Positions 29,870-39,367 of a DNA stretch of 64,000 bases are shown piece by piece. Numbering within the stretch: position 1 is the first letter of the stretch; the number at the start of each line of letters is the position of its first letter. Source of the stretch: Microbacterium sp. NIBRBAC000506063 (lineage in GTDB: Bacteria; Actinomycetota; Actinomycetes; Actinomycetales; Microbacteriaceae); assembly GCF_017968845.1 (NCBI RefSeq), contig NZ_CP072876.1:620001-684000 (forward strand). The letters are read 5' to 3'. The notes beneath the pieces are model-generated. The model had not been told where the DNA came from, made no database searches, and saw nothing but the letters and a program-made list of their open reading frames with translations. The position numbers were made by a program, and so were the translations under genes.

Positions 29870-31288
29870 TCAGCCGGAGACGCTCGCCTCTTCGTCCTCG
29901 TCGAAGCCCAGCGTCTCGAGGCCGTCGGCACCGACCGCGTCGTCAGACGGGGAGAGCTCGAGCTCGGCGAGCCTCTCGCCGAGCATCTCACGGGTCGTCT
30001 CGCCCAGCTCGAGCGATTCCACGCCACGCAGCTTGCGCTCGACGGCACGCGTGCGACGCCCTGCCTCGCTCACGGTGTTCTGCGCGGTCTGCAGCTGCTT
30101 GCCGAGCTTCTCCCACACCTGACCGTACTTCTGGAACTCGGCCTTGGCTGCGCTCAGGACCTTCCACACCTCGCTGGAGCGCTTCTCGATCGCGAGCGTG
30201 CGGAACCCCATCTGCAGGCTGTTCAGCAGCGACATGAGCGTGGTGGGTCCGGAGACGGCGACACGGTGCTCGTTGTGGAGCCGGCTCACGAAGCCCGGCC
30301 GGCGCATGACCTCGGCGAACAGACCCTCGGTGGGCAGGTACATGATCGCGAAGTCGGTCGTGTGCGGCGGCTCGACGTACTTCGACGAGATGAGCTTGGC
30401 CTGCGTCAGGATCGCCTTCTCGATCTCCTTGCCCGCCATCTCGATCGCGGCGATATCACCCGACTCCTGGGCGACGAGCAGCCGCTCGTAGTCTTCCTGA
30501 GGGAACTTCGAGTCGATCGGCAGCCACACCGGGGTCTCGCCGTCACCGGTGCCGGGCAGCTTCACCGCGAACTCCACTCGGTCGTTCGAGTCGGGGCGCA
30601 CCGCCACGTTCTCGGCGTACTGCTCGGGCGTGAGCACATCCTCCAGCTGACGGGCGAGTTGGACCTCGCCCCAGCCGCCCCGCGACTTGACGTTCGTCAG
30701 CACGCGCTTGAGCCCGCCGACATCCGATGCAAGTGTCTGCATCTCGCCCAGGCCCTTCTGGACCTGCTCCAGCCGCTCGCTCACGAGCGAGAACGACTCG
30801 CCCAGGCGCTTCTCGAGCGTGCCCTGCAGCTTCTCGTCGACCGTCTCGCGCATCTTCTCGAGCTTCTGCTCGTTGCCCACCCGCAGCTTCTCGAGCTCTT
30901 CACTCAGCGTCTTGCGCAGCTCCGCCTGCTTCTCGGTGTTGCGGTCGGTGAGCTCCTGGATCCGCCTCGCGTTCTCCTCCAACGAGGACTTCAGCGTCGT
31001 ATGCAGCTTCTCGTCGACAGTGATGCGCATCTGCTCGAGCTTGCGCTCGTTCTCATCGCGCAGCACGTCGAAACGCTGCTCGAGCGTCGTGCGCAGGTCG
31101 CCCAGCCGCGCATCCGTCTGCTGCTGGCCGCCGGAGACCGTCTGCACCAGTTCAGCGCGCTGGCTGTGCAGCTCCTGTCGCAGCTCGGGCGAGACAGCCT
31201 CGCCCCGGCCGCGCGAGAGCACGAGGAGGAGCAGGCCGATGCTGAGCAGCAGGTTCACGACGATCAGCAGCAGAAGTACGGTGTCCAT
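29870..31288 (-). CDS. rmuC: DNA recombination protein RmuC
   Basis: The 472-residue protein has an N-terminal membrane helix ([20 protein letters not shown]), a long coiled coil to about residue 180 with repeating [24 protein letters not shown] units, and the conserved RmuC nuclease-like domain: [34 protein letters not shown] and [16 protein letters not shown]. The E. coli homologue limits DNA inversions. The frame is intact and the C-terminus is acidic. Confidence 0.92.
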   Translation of the reverse strand: MDTVLLLLIVVNLLLSIGLLLLVLSRGRGEAVSPELRQELHSQRAELVQTVSGGQQQTDARLGDLRTTLEQRFDVLRDENERKLEQMRITVDEKLHTTLKSSLEENARRIQELTDRNTEKQAELRKTLSEELEKLRVGNEQKLEKMRETVDEKLQGTLEKRLGESFSLVSERLEQVQKGLGEMQTLASDVGGLKRVLTNVKSRGGWGEVQLARQLEDVLTPEQYAENVAVRPDSNDRVEFAVKLPGTGDGETPVWLPIDSKFPQEDYERLLVAQESGDIAAIEMAGKEIEKAILTQAKLISSKYVEPPHTTDFAIMYLPTEGLFAEVMRRPGFVSRLHNEHRVAVSGPTTLMSLLNSLQMGFRTLAIEKRSSEVWKVLSAAKAEFQKYGQVWEKLGKQLQTAQNTVSEAGRRTRAVERKLRGVESLELGETTREMLGERLAELELSPSDDAVGADGLETLGFDEDEEASVSG

Positions 31289-31365
31289 GGTCTCCTCGCT
31301 CGTTCGGATGGGGCTTGACCGCTACGCTACGCCGGGCCTGCGACATTGCGGCGAGGCGCCCCGGG

Positions 31366-32090
31366 TCAGCGGATCGCGATCGTCAGGAGCATCGAGACGA
31401 AGACGGCGACGATCACCGTGCTGTAGGCGAAGGCGACGATCGAGTGCGTCGTGATCATCCCCGGCCGCGCCGGGTCAACACCTGTACGTCGGAGGACGAG
31501 AACGTCGAGGAGACCTGGAAGGACAGGTAGAGGAAGTCGAAGAACACCCGCTCGCCGTCGCCGGGGAACTCGAAGCTCCCCTCCTGCGCCCAGGCGCGTG
31601 CGTACTCGACGGCGAAGACCGCCGAGAGCAGCACCCAGCTCCCGGCGATCGCCAGGATCCCGCTCGTCACCAACAGCCCGTTGGTGCGCAGCGCCTCGTC
31701 GACGAGCATCACGGAGACACTGCCCAGAGCCACCACGGCGATTCCGATCGCCCAGGTCTTCGGGCCTCCGCCCTGCACGAGGAAGCGCGTGAGAAGTCCG
31801 GGCGAGCCCGTCTCCCGAAGCCGCCCGCGCAGCGCGTCGCCGCGGAGGCCGCGGAAGGCGATGTGCGTGAGCACGAGGTAGAGGGGGCCGTACAGCCCGA
31901 ATCCCAGGAAGGGGGCCATGATCAGGATGTCGCGCCGCGTCGTGTCCTCGGGCGGAAATTACGCGATGACGATCAACGATCCCGCGACGATCGCCGCCAC
32001 CATCGCCACCAGCACGAGGACGTGACGGGCGGCGTCGGAGTGCAGCAGACCCCGGTTGAGCGGCAGGCGCGATCGAACCGTGCCCTTCAC
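31366..32090 (-). CDS. DUF1345 membrane protein, with frameshift and in-frame stop
   Basis: The conserved C-terminal signature of DUF1345, FDFLYLSFQVSSTFSSSDVQV followed after repair by ITTHSIVAFAYSTVIVAVFV, identifies the family; function is unknown. One C is missing near 31465. Separately, a TAA (31961-31959) interrupts the frame between the first helix (HVLVLVAMVAAIVAGSLIVI) and PPEDTTRRDILIMAPFLGF. This is not explained by a lost base, because the frame is the same on both sides. Either translation starts at ATG 31919 and the first helix is not part of the protein, or the gene carries a nonsense mutation or a substitution error. Confidence 0.65.
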
Positions 32091-32128
32091 CGTATCGGCT
32101 GCTCGGCAGAACGCGAGAGGACCCGGCC

Positions 32129-32434
32129 TCAGTTCTGCGAGAGGAGCCCTGCGTGCTCCGGGTGCGCATCGAACCAGTCGGCCACGTACCAGCACACCGG
32201 GCGCACGCGACGATCCCCCTGCGCGGCGATCTCCTCGACCGCACCCTGCACGACCCGGGCGGCGTGCCCGTGTCCGCGATGCGTGGGGATCGTGAAGGCC
32301 CGTGTGAGCGCGACCGTGCGACCGTCGTCGCGGTAGTCGAGTACGCTCAGCAGCTCGCCGTCGCGCGTGAGGGTGTAGCGCGCGGCATCCGATTCCTTCG
32401 TCAGCACGAAGCCGTCGTCCTCAGTCCTGGTCAC
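32129..32434 (-). CDS. GNAT N-acetyltransferase (YjdJ-like small type)
   Basis: A 101-residue protein with the minimal GNAT fold. The acetyl-CoA loop is PTHRGHGHAARVVQGAVEEI and the C-terminus PVCWYVADWFDAHPEHAGLL matches the small YjdJ-like acetyltransferases. It starts at GTG 32434. Substrate unknown. The frame is intact. Confidence 0.85.
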   Translation of the reverse strand: MTRTEDDGFVLTKESDAARYTLTRDGELLSVLDYRDDGRTVALTRAFTIPTHRGHGHAARVVQGAVEEIAAQGDRRVRPVCWYVADWFDAHPEHAGLLSQN

Positions 32435-32510
32435 TCCCCAGCCTACGGTCGGCAGAGGACACCGGCACCGGATGCCGCCTCTGCAACATTTCGTCATACA
32501 AGGACCAGCT

Positions 32511-32540
32511 TTGACACGGGCCGCTGTTTTCCGACATAAT
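32511..32540 (+). promoter_or_regulatory. Strong sigma-70-type promoter for a leaderless transcript
   Basis: TTGACA (32511-32516), an 18-base spacer and CATAAT (32535-32540). Transcription would begin about 7 bases downstream, which is the ATG at 32548, so the message is predicted to be leaderless. Confidence 0.75.
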
Positions 32541-32547
32541 CGGGCCC

Positions 32548-32649
32548 ATGACCACCAACACACTTCCCTTGTCCGCCCAGGAGGCGAACGGGACGACCGG
32601 CATGATGATGGCCGGCCGTGTTGGCATGTGTTGCCGAATGTGTCGCTGA
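32548..32649 (+). CDS. Leaderless Met/Cys-rich mini-ORF, candidate leader peptide
   Basis: A 33-codon frame, MTTNTLPLSAQEANG, then TTGMMMAGRVGMCCRMCR and TGA. Eight of the last 15 residues are Met (5) or Cys (3), far above background, and clustered next to the stop as in amino-acid-sensing leader peptides. It begins at the predicted transcription start. The 145 bases after its stop contain possible stems (CAGACG/CGTCTG at about 32671-32694 and GAGCC/GGCTC near 32757-32771) before the winged-helix gene at 32795. I infer a sulfur-amino-acid attenuator or metal-responsive peptide; I do not recognise a named family. Confidence 0.55.
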   Translation: MTTNTLPLSAQEANGTTGMMMAGRVGMCCRMCR

Positions 32650-32794
32650 TACTCAGCCACCCCCGCCGGCCAGACGCGTGAACTCCGACGTCTGAGCCCC
32701 GAGCACCCACCCGCCTGCTCGCTCACCGGCCTCTCGGTCACTTCGCAACACACTCAGAGCCCCGTCGGCTCACCCCTCCAAGGACTCCATCATC

Positions 32795-33518
32795 ATGTCG
32801 AACACCGCCCTCCTCGAGCGTCCCGCCACTCGCGTCAACCACCTCCGCGCCGTCCCGCCGCTGGCTCCCGCCGCCCCGCGGCAGCACCCGCCGAGCCGGT
32901 CGCCGCCGACCTCCCTTCGCCCCGCTCGCCTCGCGGCTTCGCCCTCTACGTCGGACTCGACGAGATCAAGGCCGCCGAAGCCGGTGTGAGCCTTCCCGTG
33001 CTCGTCGACGCCCTGCGCCGCACGCTCGCCGAGCTCGCCCCGGGGCCGAGACCCACGCCACCGTCGCACTCGCGCCTCAGGGCGCCGGCGGCCGCGACCT
33101 CGACGTCGTCCGTCTCGCCCTGCACGAGCCCGGCGCGATCGCCCGCGCCAAGGCCGAGACCGAGGAGGAGACCGGCGACAACACCGGCGTCGCGGTCGAC
33201 ATCTCGCGCAAGCGTGTGCTCATCGACGGCGAGTCGGCCGCCTTCACCTACAAGGAGTTCGAGCTGCTGCAGTACCTGGTGCTGCGCGAGGGCCGCACGA
33301 TCGAGCGCTCCGAGCTCGTCGAGGCCCTCTGGCAGTCACCCGACGACGAGACCCCGGGTGAGCGCACGATCGATGTGCACGTCCGGCGCCTCCGCGCCAA
33401 GCTCGGCCGCTACGAGGACATCGTGCGCACCGTGCGCGGCGTCGGCTACCGCTTCGACCGCCACGCCGACGTCGTCATCCGCTACGGCCACGGCACGCCC
33501 TCGCCCGACCGCTTCTGA
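32795..33518 (+). CDS. Winged-helix transcriptional regulator without receiver domain
   Basis: The C-terminal 100 residues are an OmpR/PhoB-type DNA-binding domain: AFTYKEFELLQYLVLREGRT, ALWQSPDDETPGERTIDVHV (the recognition-helix region with RTIDVHVRRLRAKL) and TVRGVGYRFD. The N-terminal 130 residues are not a phosphoacceptor receiver domain and do not resemble a known sensor. Two bases are missing, near 32877 and 33045. Length about 241 residues. It is the first full gene behind the leaderless Met/Cys-rich mini-ORF, so that element may control it. Confidence 0.82.
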
Positions 33519-33630
33519 GCATCCGGCGCTCCGCGGCCAGGCGAATCCCCTCCTGGGCGATCGACTCACGCAGAGGAAGAGGCGCGTCCTCTGCCAGGGA
33601 AGTGTCGGCGCCCGGGCGTAGGGTGTTCGC

Positions 33631-34571
33631 ATGTCTCTCGCTCCGGATGCCGCGACGGCCCGCACCGCACCGCGAGAGACGACCTATCGCCCCGACCATC
33701 CGCTCGATCTCCTCCGCACGGTCGGCGTGCTGCGCCGCGGACCGTGGGATCCGACGATGGCCGTCGACGGAACCACTCTCTGGTGGGCGCATCGCACGCC
33801 CGACGGTATCGCGACCCTGGCGCTGCGCACCGTCGGCGCCGAGGTCCGCGCGACGGCCTGGGGTCCGGGCGCGGAGCACGCGCTGGGGCGGTTCCGGCGC
33901 TGTGCGGCGCCGACGACGACCCGAGCGGATTCGAGGCCGCCCGGCATCCGGTCGTCGCAGAACTCCACCGTCGGATGCCGGGGCTCCGCCTCGCCCGCAC
34001 CGACCAGGTGTTCGACGCCTTGGCCGCCTCGGTGCTCGAGCAGAAGGTGACCTCGCTGCTGGCGTTCCGCGCCTGGCGACGGTTGGTGCACCGCTTCGGC
34101 GAGACCGCCCCCGGCCCGACCCCTCGCCCGATGCGGGCCGCGCCGGCACCGTCGGTCTGGGCGCGCATCCCCTCCTGGGCGTGGCACCAGGCCGGTGTCG
34201 AACCGCCGCAGTCACGTGCGATCGTCGCCGCTGCGGCCCGCGGCGAGCGCATCGAGCGGGCCGTGCTCGCCGACCGAGCCGATCCGGAGCGCATCCTCAC
34301 GAGCCTGCCCGGCGTCGGCGTGTGGACGGCGGCCGAGACCCGCCTCCGCTCCCTCGGGGATCCGGATGCTGTAAGTCTGGGCGACTACCACCTCCCCCAC
34401 GAGATCGGCTTCGCGCTGACCGGCGAGCGCACCGACGACGCGGGCATGCTCGAGCTGCTGGAGCCCTGGGCGGGGCACCGGCAGCGGGTGATCCGACTCA
34501 TCGGCGCCGGTGGACCCCGGGAGAAGCGCCGCGGACCGCGGCTGGCGCCGATGGATCATCGCGCGCGCTGA
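33631..34571 (+). CDS. AlkA-like DNA-3-methyladenine glycosylase
   Basis: Base-excision repair glycosylase of the HhH-GPD superfamily. SVLEQKVTSLLAFRAWRRLV and the helix-hairpin-helix LTSLPGVGVWTAAETRLRS are present, followed by DAVSLGDYHLPHEIGFALTG with the catalytic Asp. One C is missing near 33893 (TTC CCG GCG expected). Length about 313 residues, longer than minimal AlkA at the N-terminus. It overlaps nothing and converges on the lipoate-ligase-like gene. Confidence 0.88.
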
Positions 34572-34584
34572 GCGATCCCTCGGA

Positions 34585-35241
34585 CTACACCCCGAGTCGC
34601 TCGACCTCGTCGATCCCGTCTTCCCGGAACCGCTCCGCGATCCGCGTCGCGACGTCCTCCACCGTGAGAGACGGCACAGTGTCGGAGAGCGCGCCGATCG
34701 TCGCGGTGTCGACATCCGCGTCGAGCGCGGCGGCCACGGCCTCGGTGACCGGCAGCAGCGCCTCCACCGGCTCCACCTGCACGACCGAGCTCACCAGCCA
34801 TGCGCCACGCGAGACGCGCTGGGCCGTGCCGCTGATCTTGGCGACCCCGCCGCGGTTGACGCTGTGCGCACCAGGACAGTACTCTCCCGGCACCTCGCCG
34901 ACGCGGGCGTCGATGCCGTAGGAGGCGAACACCTCGGCCAGCAGCTCCGCGTGCCGGTCGAAGCGCGCGTTCGGCCACTCCTGGCCCTCGGAGAAGCCGA
35001 ACTCGTCGACGACCAGGCTGCCCTCGTGCAGCGGCGCGAACGTCCCGCCGACCGGGCGTACGGCGGCGAGGAACCCGAAGGAGTCGGCCGCCTCGACCGC
35101 CTCGTCGAATCGCGGCGAGCGCTCGTCGCGACGGCTGAAGGCGATCAGGCGCAGCGGTCGGGCCAGGCGCAGGATCCGGATGTCGCGGGCGCTCTCCCGC
35201 ATCCGATCCATCGTCGGGGCGACATGGCCGAAAGGTTCCAT
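34585..35241 (-). CDS. Lipoate-protein ligase A family protein
   Basis: The 218-residue protein belongs to the biotin/lipoate protein ligase superfamily. RPVGGTFAPLHEGSLVV corresponds to the substrate-binding RRxGGG-like loop but is RPVGGT here. EYCPGAHSVNRGGVAKISGT followed by AQRVSRGAWLVSS contains the conserved catalytic Lys (KISGTAQR). It lacks the C-terminal LplA domain, so it may be an octanoyl/lipoyl transferase rather than a full ligase. Start ATG 35241; frame intact. Confidence 0.82.
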   Translation of the reverse strand: MEPFGHVAPTMDRMRESARDIRILRLARPLRLIAFSRRDERSPRFDEAVEAADSFGFLAAVRPVGGTFAPLHEGSLVVDEFGFSEGQEWPNARFDRHAELLAEVFASYGIDARVGEVPGEYCPGAHSVNRGGVAKISGTAQRVSRGAWLVSSVVQVEPVEALLPVTEAVAAALDADVDTATIGALSDTVPSLTVEDVATRIAERFREDGIDEVERLGV

Positions 35242-35290
35242 GCCTCGACGATAGCGGGGACGCCGCGGCATCCGATGGTTAGGCTGGGGC

Positions 35291-35500
35291 ATGAACGCGA
35301 AGCGTCGCAACCGCCTGATCTGGGTCGCCTCGACGGTCGTGCTGCTCGTCCTCGGCGTGGTGGTGGGCCTGATCCTGCAGAACCTCTGGCTCGGACTGCT
35401 GTTCGCGGCGCTCGTCTCGCTGGTCTGGCTGATCGGCGTGGAGTCGCGCAAGTCGGGCAACTCCGGTGTCAACGACGAGTCGCACGGCATCGAGCTCTGA
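35291..35500 (+). CDS. Small two-helix membrane protein
   Basis: A 69-residue protein with a basic N-terminus (MNAKRRNRLIW), two hydrophobic helices (VASTVVLLVLGVVVGLILQ and LLFAALVSLVWLIGV) joined by NLWLG, and a polar tail. I do not recognise a named family. It is divergent from the lipoate-ligase-like gene with 49 bases between. Confidence 0.7.
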   Translation: MNAKRRNRLIWVASTVVLLVLGVVVGLILQNLWLGLLFAALVSLVWLIGVESRKSGNSGVNDESHGIEL

Positions 35501-35519
35501 GACCCGCCCCTCCTCCCTG

Positions 35520-36173
35520 TCACCAGGGCCGGGGACCGCGTCCGCTCCCGTCAGGACCCACGGCGCCGATCAGGTCCGACCATCTCTCGACGCCGCCGGC
35601 GCCGATCAGGTCGCCGCCCACGACGACCCAGTCCGCACCCGCGCGCTCGATCGCGGGCACGTCCCCGCGCGTGACGCCGCCGTCGACGCCGATCCGGCGA
35701 TCCGGGGACTGCCTCCGCAGGAACCGGATCTTCTCGATCACCCCGCGGTCGAAGACGCTGCCCGCCTCGCCCGGCGTGACGGACATGCACAGGACCGCGA
35801 CGTCTGCCGGCACCTCCTCCGGACGGGTCCGGGGCGACACCGCGACACCGGGAAGCCGCCCTCGACGGGCGATGCGGTCGATCGCCTCATGCCACCCCTC
35901 CGCCTCGAGATGCACGATCACGGTGTCGCAGAACTCCGCCCACTCGTCGACCCTGCCGCGCGGATCCGTCGCCATGATGTGCGCCTCGGCCTGAACCCCC
36001 GTCGCAGCCGTGATGCGCTCGGCCTCGGCGGGCGTGAACCCGCCCTCCGCGGCGAAGCGCCCGTCGGTCGTGTCCCAGTGCAGGCGTCGCAGCCCGCTCC
36101 TGGTCAGCTCCTGCGCGAGCGACTGCTGCTGCGCAGCCGGAACCGACCACAGTGATCCGGAGACCTCAAGCAT
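35520..36173 (-). CDS. Ribulose-phosphate 3-epimerase family protein
   Basis: A TIM-barrel protein of 217 residues. Rpe landmarks are LHWDTTDGRF (where Rpe has the metal-binding MDxMDG), EAHIMATDPRGRVDEW (LDxHLM-like), VLCMSVTPGEAG (MSVxPGxxG) and IGVDGGVTRGDVPAIERAGA. The first metal ligand region differs from canonical Rpe, so it may act on another ketose phosphate. Its start overlaps the SorC gene stop by 8 bases, tying it to the sugar locus. The frame is intact. Confidence 0.85.
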   Translation of the reverse strand: MLEVSGSLWSVPAAQQQSLAQELTRSGLRRLHWDTTDGRFAAEGGFTPAEAERITAATGVQAEAHIMATDPRGRVDEWAEFCDTVIVHLEAEGWHEAIDRIARRGRLPGVAVSPRTRPEEVPADVAVLCMSVTPGEAGSVFDRGVIEKIRFLRRQSPDRRIGVDGGVTRGDVPAIERAGADWVVVGGDLIGAGGVERWSDLIGAVGPDGSGRGPRPW

Positions 36174-37149
36174 CGTCCGTCGCAAAGATCGCCTCGGCCA
36201 GGACGTGATCGGCCACCAGCTCGGTGAGAAGGCCTGCCCTCGAGATCGCCAGGACGGCCTCCGCCTTCGACGCCCCCGCGGCGACGCACACGATCCGGGG
36301 GATCGCCAGCAGCTGGTCGAAGTGTATGTTGATGCAGCGGTCCTGGAAGTTCGGATCGACGGGCGTGCCGTCGGCCTTGAGCAGGATGCCGGCGATATCG
36401 GCGACATAGCCGCCGGACTCCGCGACCTCCAGCACGTCCGGCGGCATCGCCTCCCGGATCTGCGTGTCGCGCGGATTCCACGCGCCGATCGACAGGAGGG
36501 CGGTCGTCACGGCGGGGAAGAGATCGATCGCGGCCCGGATGTCGGGGTGGGAGCGCAGACTGGCTGCGACATCGCGGTCCTCGACGAACAGCGGGGCGAA
36601 GATCGGGTAGACCTTGCCGCCCGAGGTGCGCGAGGCCTGGCGGGCGACCTCGATCGGCGACGAGGCGATGTCGTTGGAGACCACGCCGGTCAGCTGCACG
36701 ATGGACACCGGCGGCAGATATTCCAGCTGGCTCGCGGTGGCGGTCAGCGTGCGCCCCCACGCGACCCCCAGCACCTCGTCGGGCACGAGCGTCTCGGACA
36801 GCAGCGAGGCGGCGGCGTATCCGACCTGCGTGCGCACGTTGTCGTCGTCGCCGTGCGAGCGGATGACCTCGCAGCGCCGCAGTCCCAGTCGCTCGCCCAG
36901 GCGGGTCGCGAGCACGGGGTCGGGGAGCCCGCCGTCGTGGATGCCGATCGTCACGATGCCCTCCTCGCGTGCCCGCGTGAGGAGGCGCGCCACCTTGAAA
37001 CGGGAGATCTCGAACATCTCGGCGATCTCGACGCGGGAACGGTCCTCCAGGTAGTGCGCTCGGGCGACAGCCGCGGTCAGACCGCGTTCCGAATCCAACT
37101 CACGGTTGAGGGCGCTCATTCGAGCGCTTGTATCACGATCAAGTGACAT
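36166..37149 (-). CDS. SorC-family sugar-responsive transcriptional regulator
   Basis: A 327-residue regulator with an N-terminal HTH (YLEDRSRVEIAEMFEISRFK, then VARLLTRAREEGIV) and a C-terminal sugar-phosphate-binding domain with GVAWGRTLTATASQL and IVCVAAGASKAEAVLAISRA. The start ATG 37149 lies within the first ACATTTGAGC operator; an in-frame ATG at 37194 is less likely. It is divergent from the large catabolic operon and probably controls both directions. The inducer is presumably a phosphorylated intermediate. Confidence 0.9.
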   Translation of the reverse strand: MSLDRDTSARMSALNRELDSERGLTAAVARAHYLEDRSRVEIAEMFEISRFKVARLLTRAREEGIVTIGIHDGGLPDPVLATRLGERLGLRRCEVIRSHGDDDNVRTQVGYAAASLLSETLVPDEVLGVAWGRTLTATASQLEYLPPVSIVQLTGVVSNDIASSPIEVARQASRTSGGKVYPIFAPLFVEDRDVAASLRSHPDIRAAIDLFPAVTTALLSIGAWNPRDTQIREAMPPDVLEVAESGGYVADIAGILLKADGTPVDPNFQDRCINIHFDQLLAIPRIVCVAAGASKAEAVLAISRAGLLTELVADHVLAEAIFATDDA

Positions 37150-37221
37150 TTGAGCTGCTTCCTCAGGTTTTCGTTCACGGCTATCTATGCTCAAATGTAC
37201 CTTGCGAAGTCACATTTGAGC
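37146..37221. promoter_or_regulatory. Three ACATTTGAGC sites, likely SorC operators
   Basis: ACATTTGAGC occurs at 37146-37155, as its complement GCTCAAATGT at 37189-37198, and again at 37212-37221. The second and third form an inverted pair separated by 13 bases. The first covers the regulator start codon. The region separates sorC from the catabolic operon, so binding would affect both transcripts. Confidence 0.75.
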
Positions 37222-37267
37222 GAACTTTCGCAGAGTCCACCGCATGAGACCAGACAAAGGAGTGGGT

Positions 37268-37916
37268 GTGCCCGTCAACGACGACATCCTGAGGGTGGCG
37301 CACGAGCGCATCGCCGCAGCGGCGGCGGCGGTCGACGCGGTGTCCGAGTCGATCGACGACACCTTCGTCGGCATCGCATCGCTCATCCTGGGATGTCGCG
37401 GCAAGCTCTTCATCGGCGGCTCGGGCACCTCCGGGACCGTCGCGCGCCGCATGGCGCACATCCTCTCCGTCACGGGCACGCCCTCGATCGCCTTCTCGCC
37501 GATGGACAGCCTCCACGGCGCATCCGGGCGGTCACCGCACACGATGTCGTCCTGCTCATCTCGAAGGGCGGCGCCTCGGACGAGGTGATCCTCTCCGCAC
37601 AGATCGCCCGGCGCCGGGGAGCGAAGACGATCGCCCTGACCGCCAGCCACGAATCGCCCCTCGCCCAGGCCTGCGACCTCAGCGCCCGCGTGGCCGTCGC
37701 CCCCGGGCGGAGATCGGCGGGATCGTGGCCACCGGGATCACCCTCGCCCAGGCCGCCTGGGGCGACGCCCTGGCCGAGGTGCTCATGCGCGGACGCGGAT
37801 ACACCTGGGAGGAGTTCATGACGACGCATCCTGCCGGCGCCGTAGGCCGGCTCTCCGACATGCCCGCCGACCCGCAGCCCCTGCCCTTCCCCGAGACTCA
37901 GGAGGAGGCACGATGA
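37268..37916 (+). CDS. SIS-domain sugar-phosphate isomerase
   Basis: Resembles 6-phospho-3-hexuloisomerase/KdsD-type SIS proteins. Motifs: KLFIGGSGTSGTVARRMAHI (phosphosugar-binding loop), VVLLISKGGASDEVILSAQI and EFMTTHPAGAVGRL. Two missing G residues, near 37525 and 37708, split the frame. GTG 37268 follows AAGGAG with good spacing. Its stop overlaps the next gene as ATGA. First gene of the operon; the substrate is inferred to be a ketose phosphate. Confidence 0.85.
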
Positions 37917-39367
37917 CAGAGGTCGTCATCGGCGTCGACAGCTCGACCCAGTCCTGCACGGTCGAGGTCCGCGAGATCTCCCACGGGAGGCTCCTGTCCA
38001 CGGCACGTGCGCCGCATCCGGCCACCTTCCCGCCCGTGAGCGAACAGCATCCCGACACCTGGTGGGAAGCCCTGATCACCGCCGTTCGCGAAGCCACGGA
38101 CGGTCTCGACGCCCGAGTGGTCGGTCTCAGCGTCGGAGCCCAGTGCCACGGCCTGGTCGCCCTGGATGAGAACGGTCGCGTCATCCGCCCCGCCAAGCTG
38201 TGGAACGACACGACGTCGGCCGGTCAGGCGACCGAGATGGTCGAGCGCAGAGGCGAGGCGTGGTGGGCGTCCCAGATCGGCATCGTCCCCTCCGCGGCGA
38301 TCACGATCTCCAAGCTCGCCTGGCTGCGCGACGAGGACCCGAGTCCTTCGGCCGCATCCGGCACATCCTGCTCCCCACGACTGGCTGACCTACCGCCTCA
38401 CCGGCCGGCTGGTCACCGACAGGTCCGACGCCTCGGGCACCGGCTACTTCTCCGCCGACACCGTCACCTGGCGCACCGACATCCTCGACGAGTTCGTCGC
38501 CGAACGCGACTGGGAGGCGATGCTACCGCGCGTCCTCGCGCCCGATGAGGGCGCCGGCCGGCTCACCGAAGAGGCCGCTGCGGCCTGGGCCTCCCGGTGG
38601 GGGCGCTCGTCGGCGCCGGTGGCGGAGACCAGCATCTGGCGGCGCAGGGCATCGGGCTCGCCGAAGGCGACATCGCCTACAGCCTGGGCACATCCGGGGT
38701 CGTGTTCGCCAGCACCACCGCTCCGGTGGTCGACCCCTCCGGCGGAGTCGACGGCGTCGCGAACACCACGGGCGGGTACCTGCCGCTCGTGTGCACGCTG
38801 AACTCGACGAAGGTCACGGACACCGTCGCGCAACTGCTCGGCGTGGACCACGCAGAGCTCACCCGGCTCGCGCTGACGGCTCCCGTCGACCCGACGCGCC
38901 CCGTCCTGGCCGCCTACCTGGACGGCGAGCGCTCCCCCCGGCGCCCCTGGGCATCGGGCATGCTCGCCGGCCTGACGACCGCGACCAGCCGTGAGCAGCT
39001 CGCACTGGCCGCCTTCGAGGGCGTCGTGCTCGGCCTCGTCCGCGGCGAGCGGCTGCTGCAGGAGCGCGGCATCCGGATCACCGGGCGCACGATCCTCATC
39101 GGCGGGGGCGCCCGCTCGGAGGCCTACCGGCAGCTCATCGCCGACTTCACCGGGCGCACGGCGCACACCGTCGATGCGCCGGAGGCGACCGCCCGTGGCG
39201 CGGCGATCCAAGCGGCCGCGGTCGTGCGCGACGAGAGCGTCACAGCCGTCACCGAGCGGTGGCGGCCTGCGATCACCTCGACCATCGAACCGCGCAGCGA
39301 CCGCAACGACATCTGGCAGCGCTACCTGCGCCTGGCCGACCTGCAAGCCGACGGGGGGTACTTCTGA
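37913..39367 (+). CDS. FGGY-family carbohydrate kinase (xylulokinase-like)
   Basis: The N-terminal ATPase loop is VVIGVDSSTQSCTVEV. GLSVGAQCHGLVALDENG and the AKLWNDTTSAGQATEM motif resemble xylulokinases. After repair, GAGGGDQHLAAQGIGLAEGD and LIGGGARSEAYRQLIADFTG mark the C-terminal ATP-binding domain. Three missing bases (near 38338, 38371 and 38590) split the frame. About 485 residues. It overlaps both neighbours (ATGA upstream, TGATG downstream). The substrate is probably a pentulose or related ketose. Confidence 0.9.
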
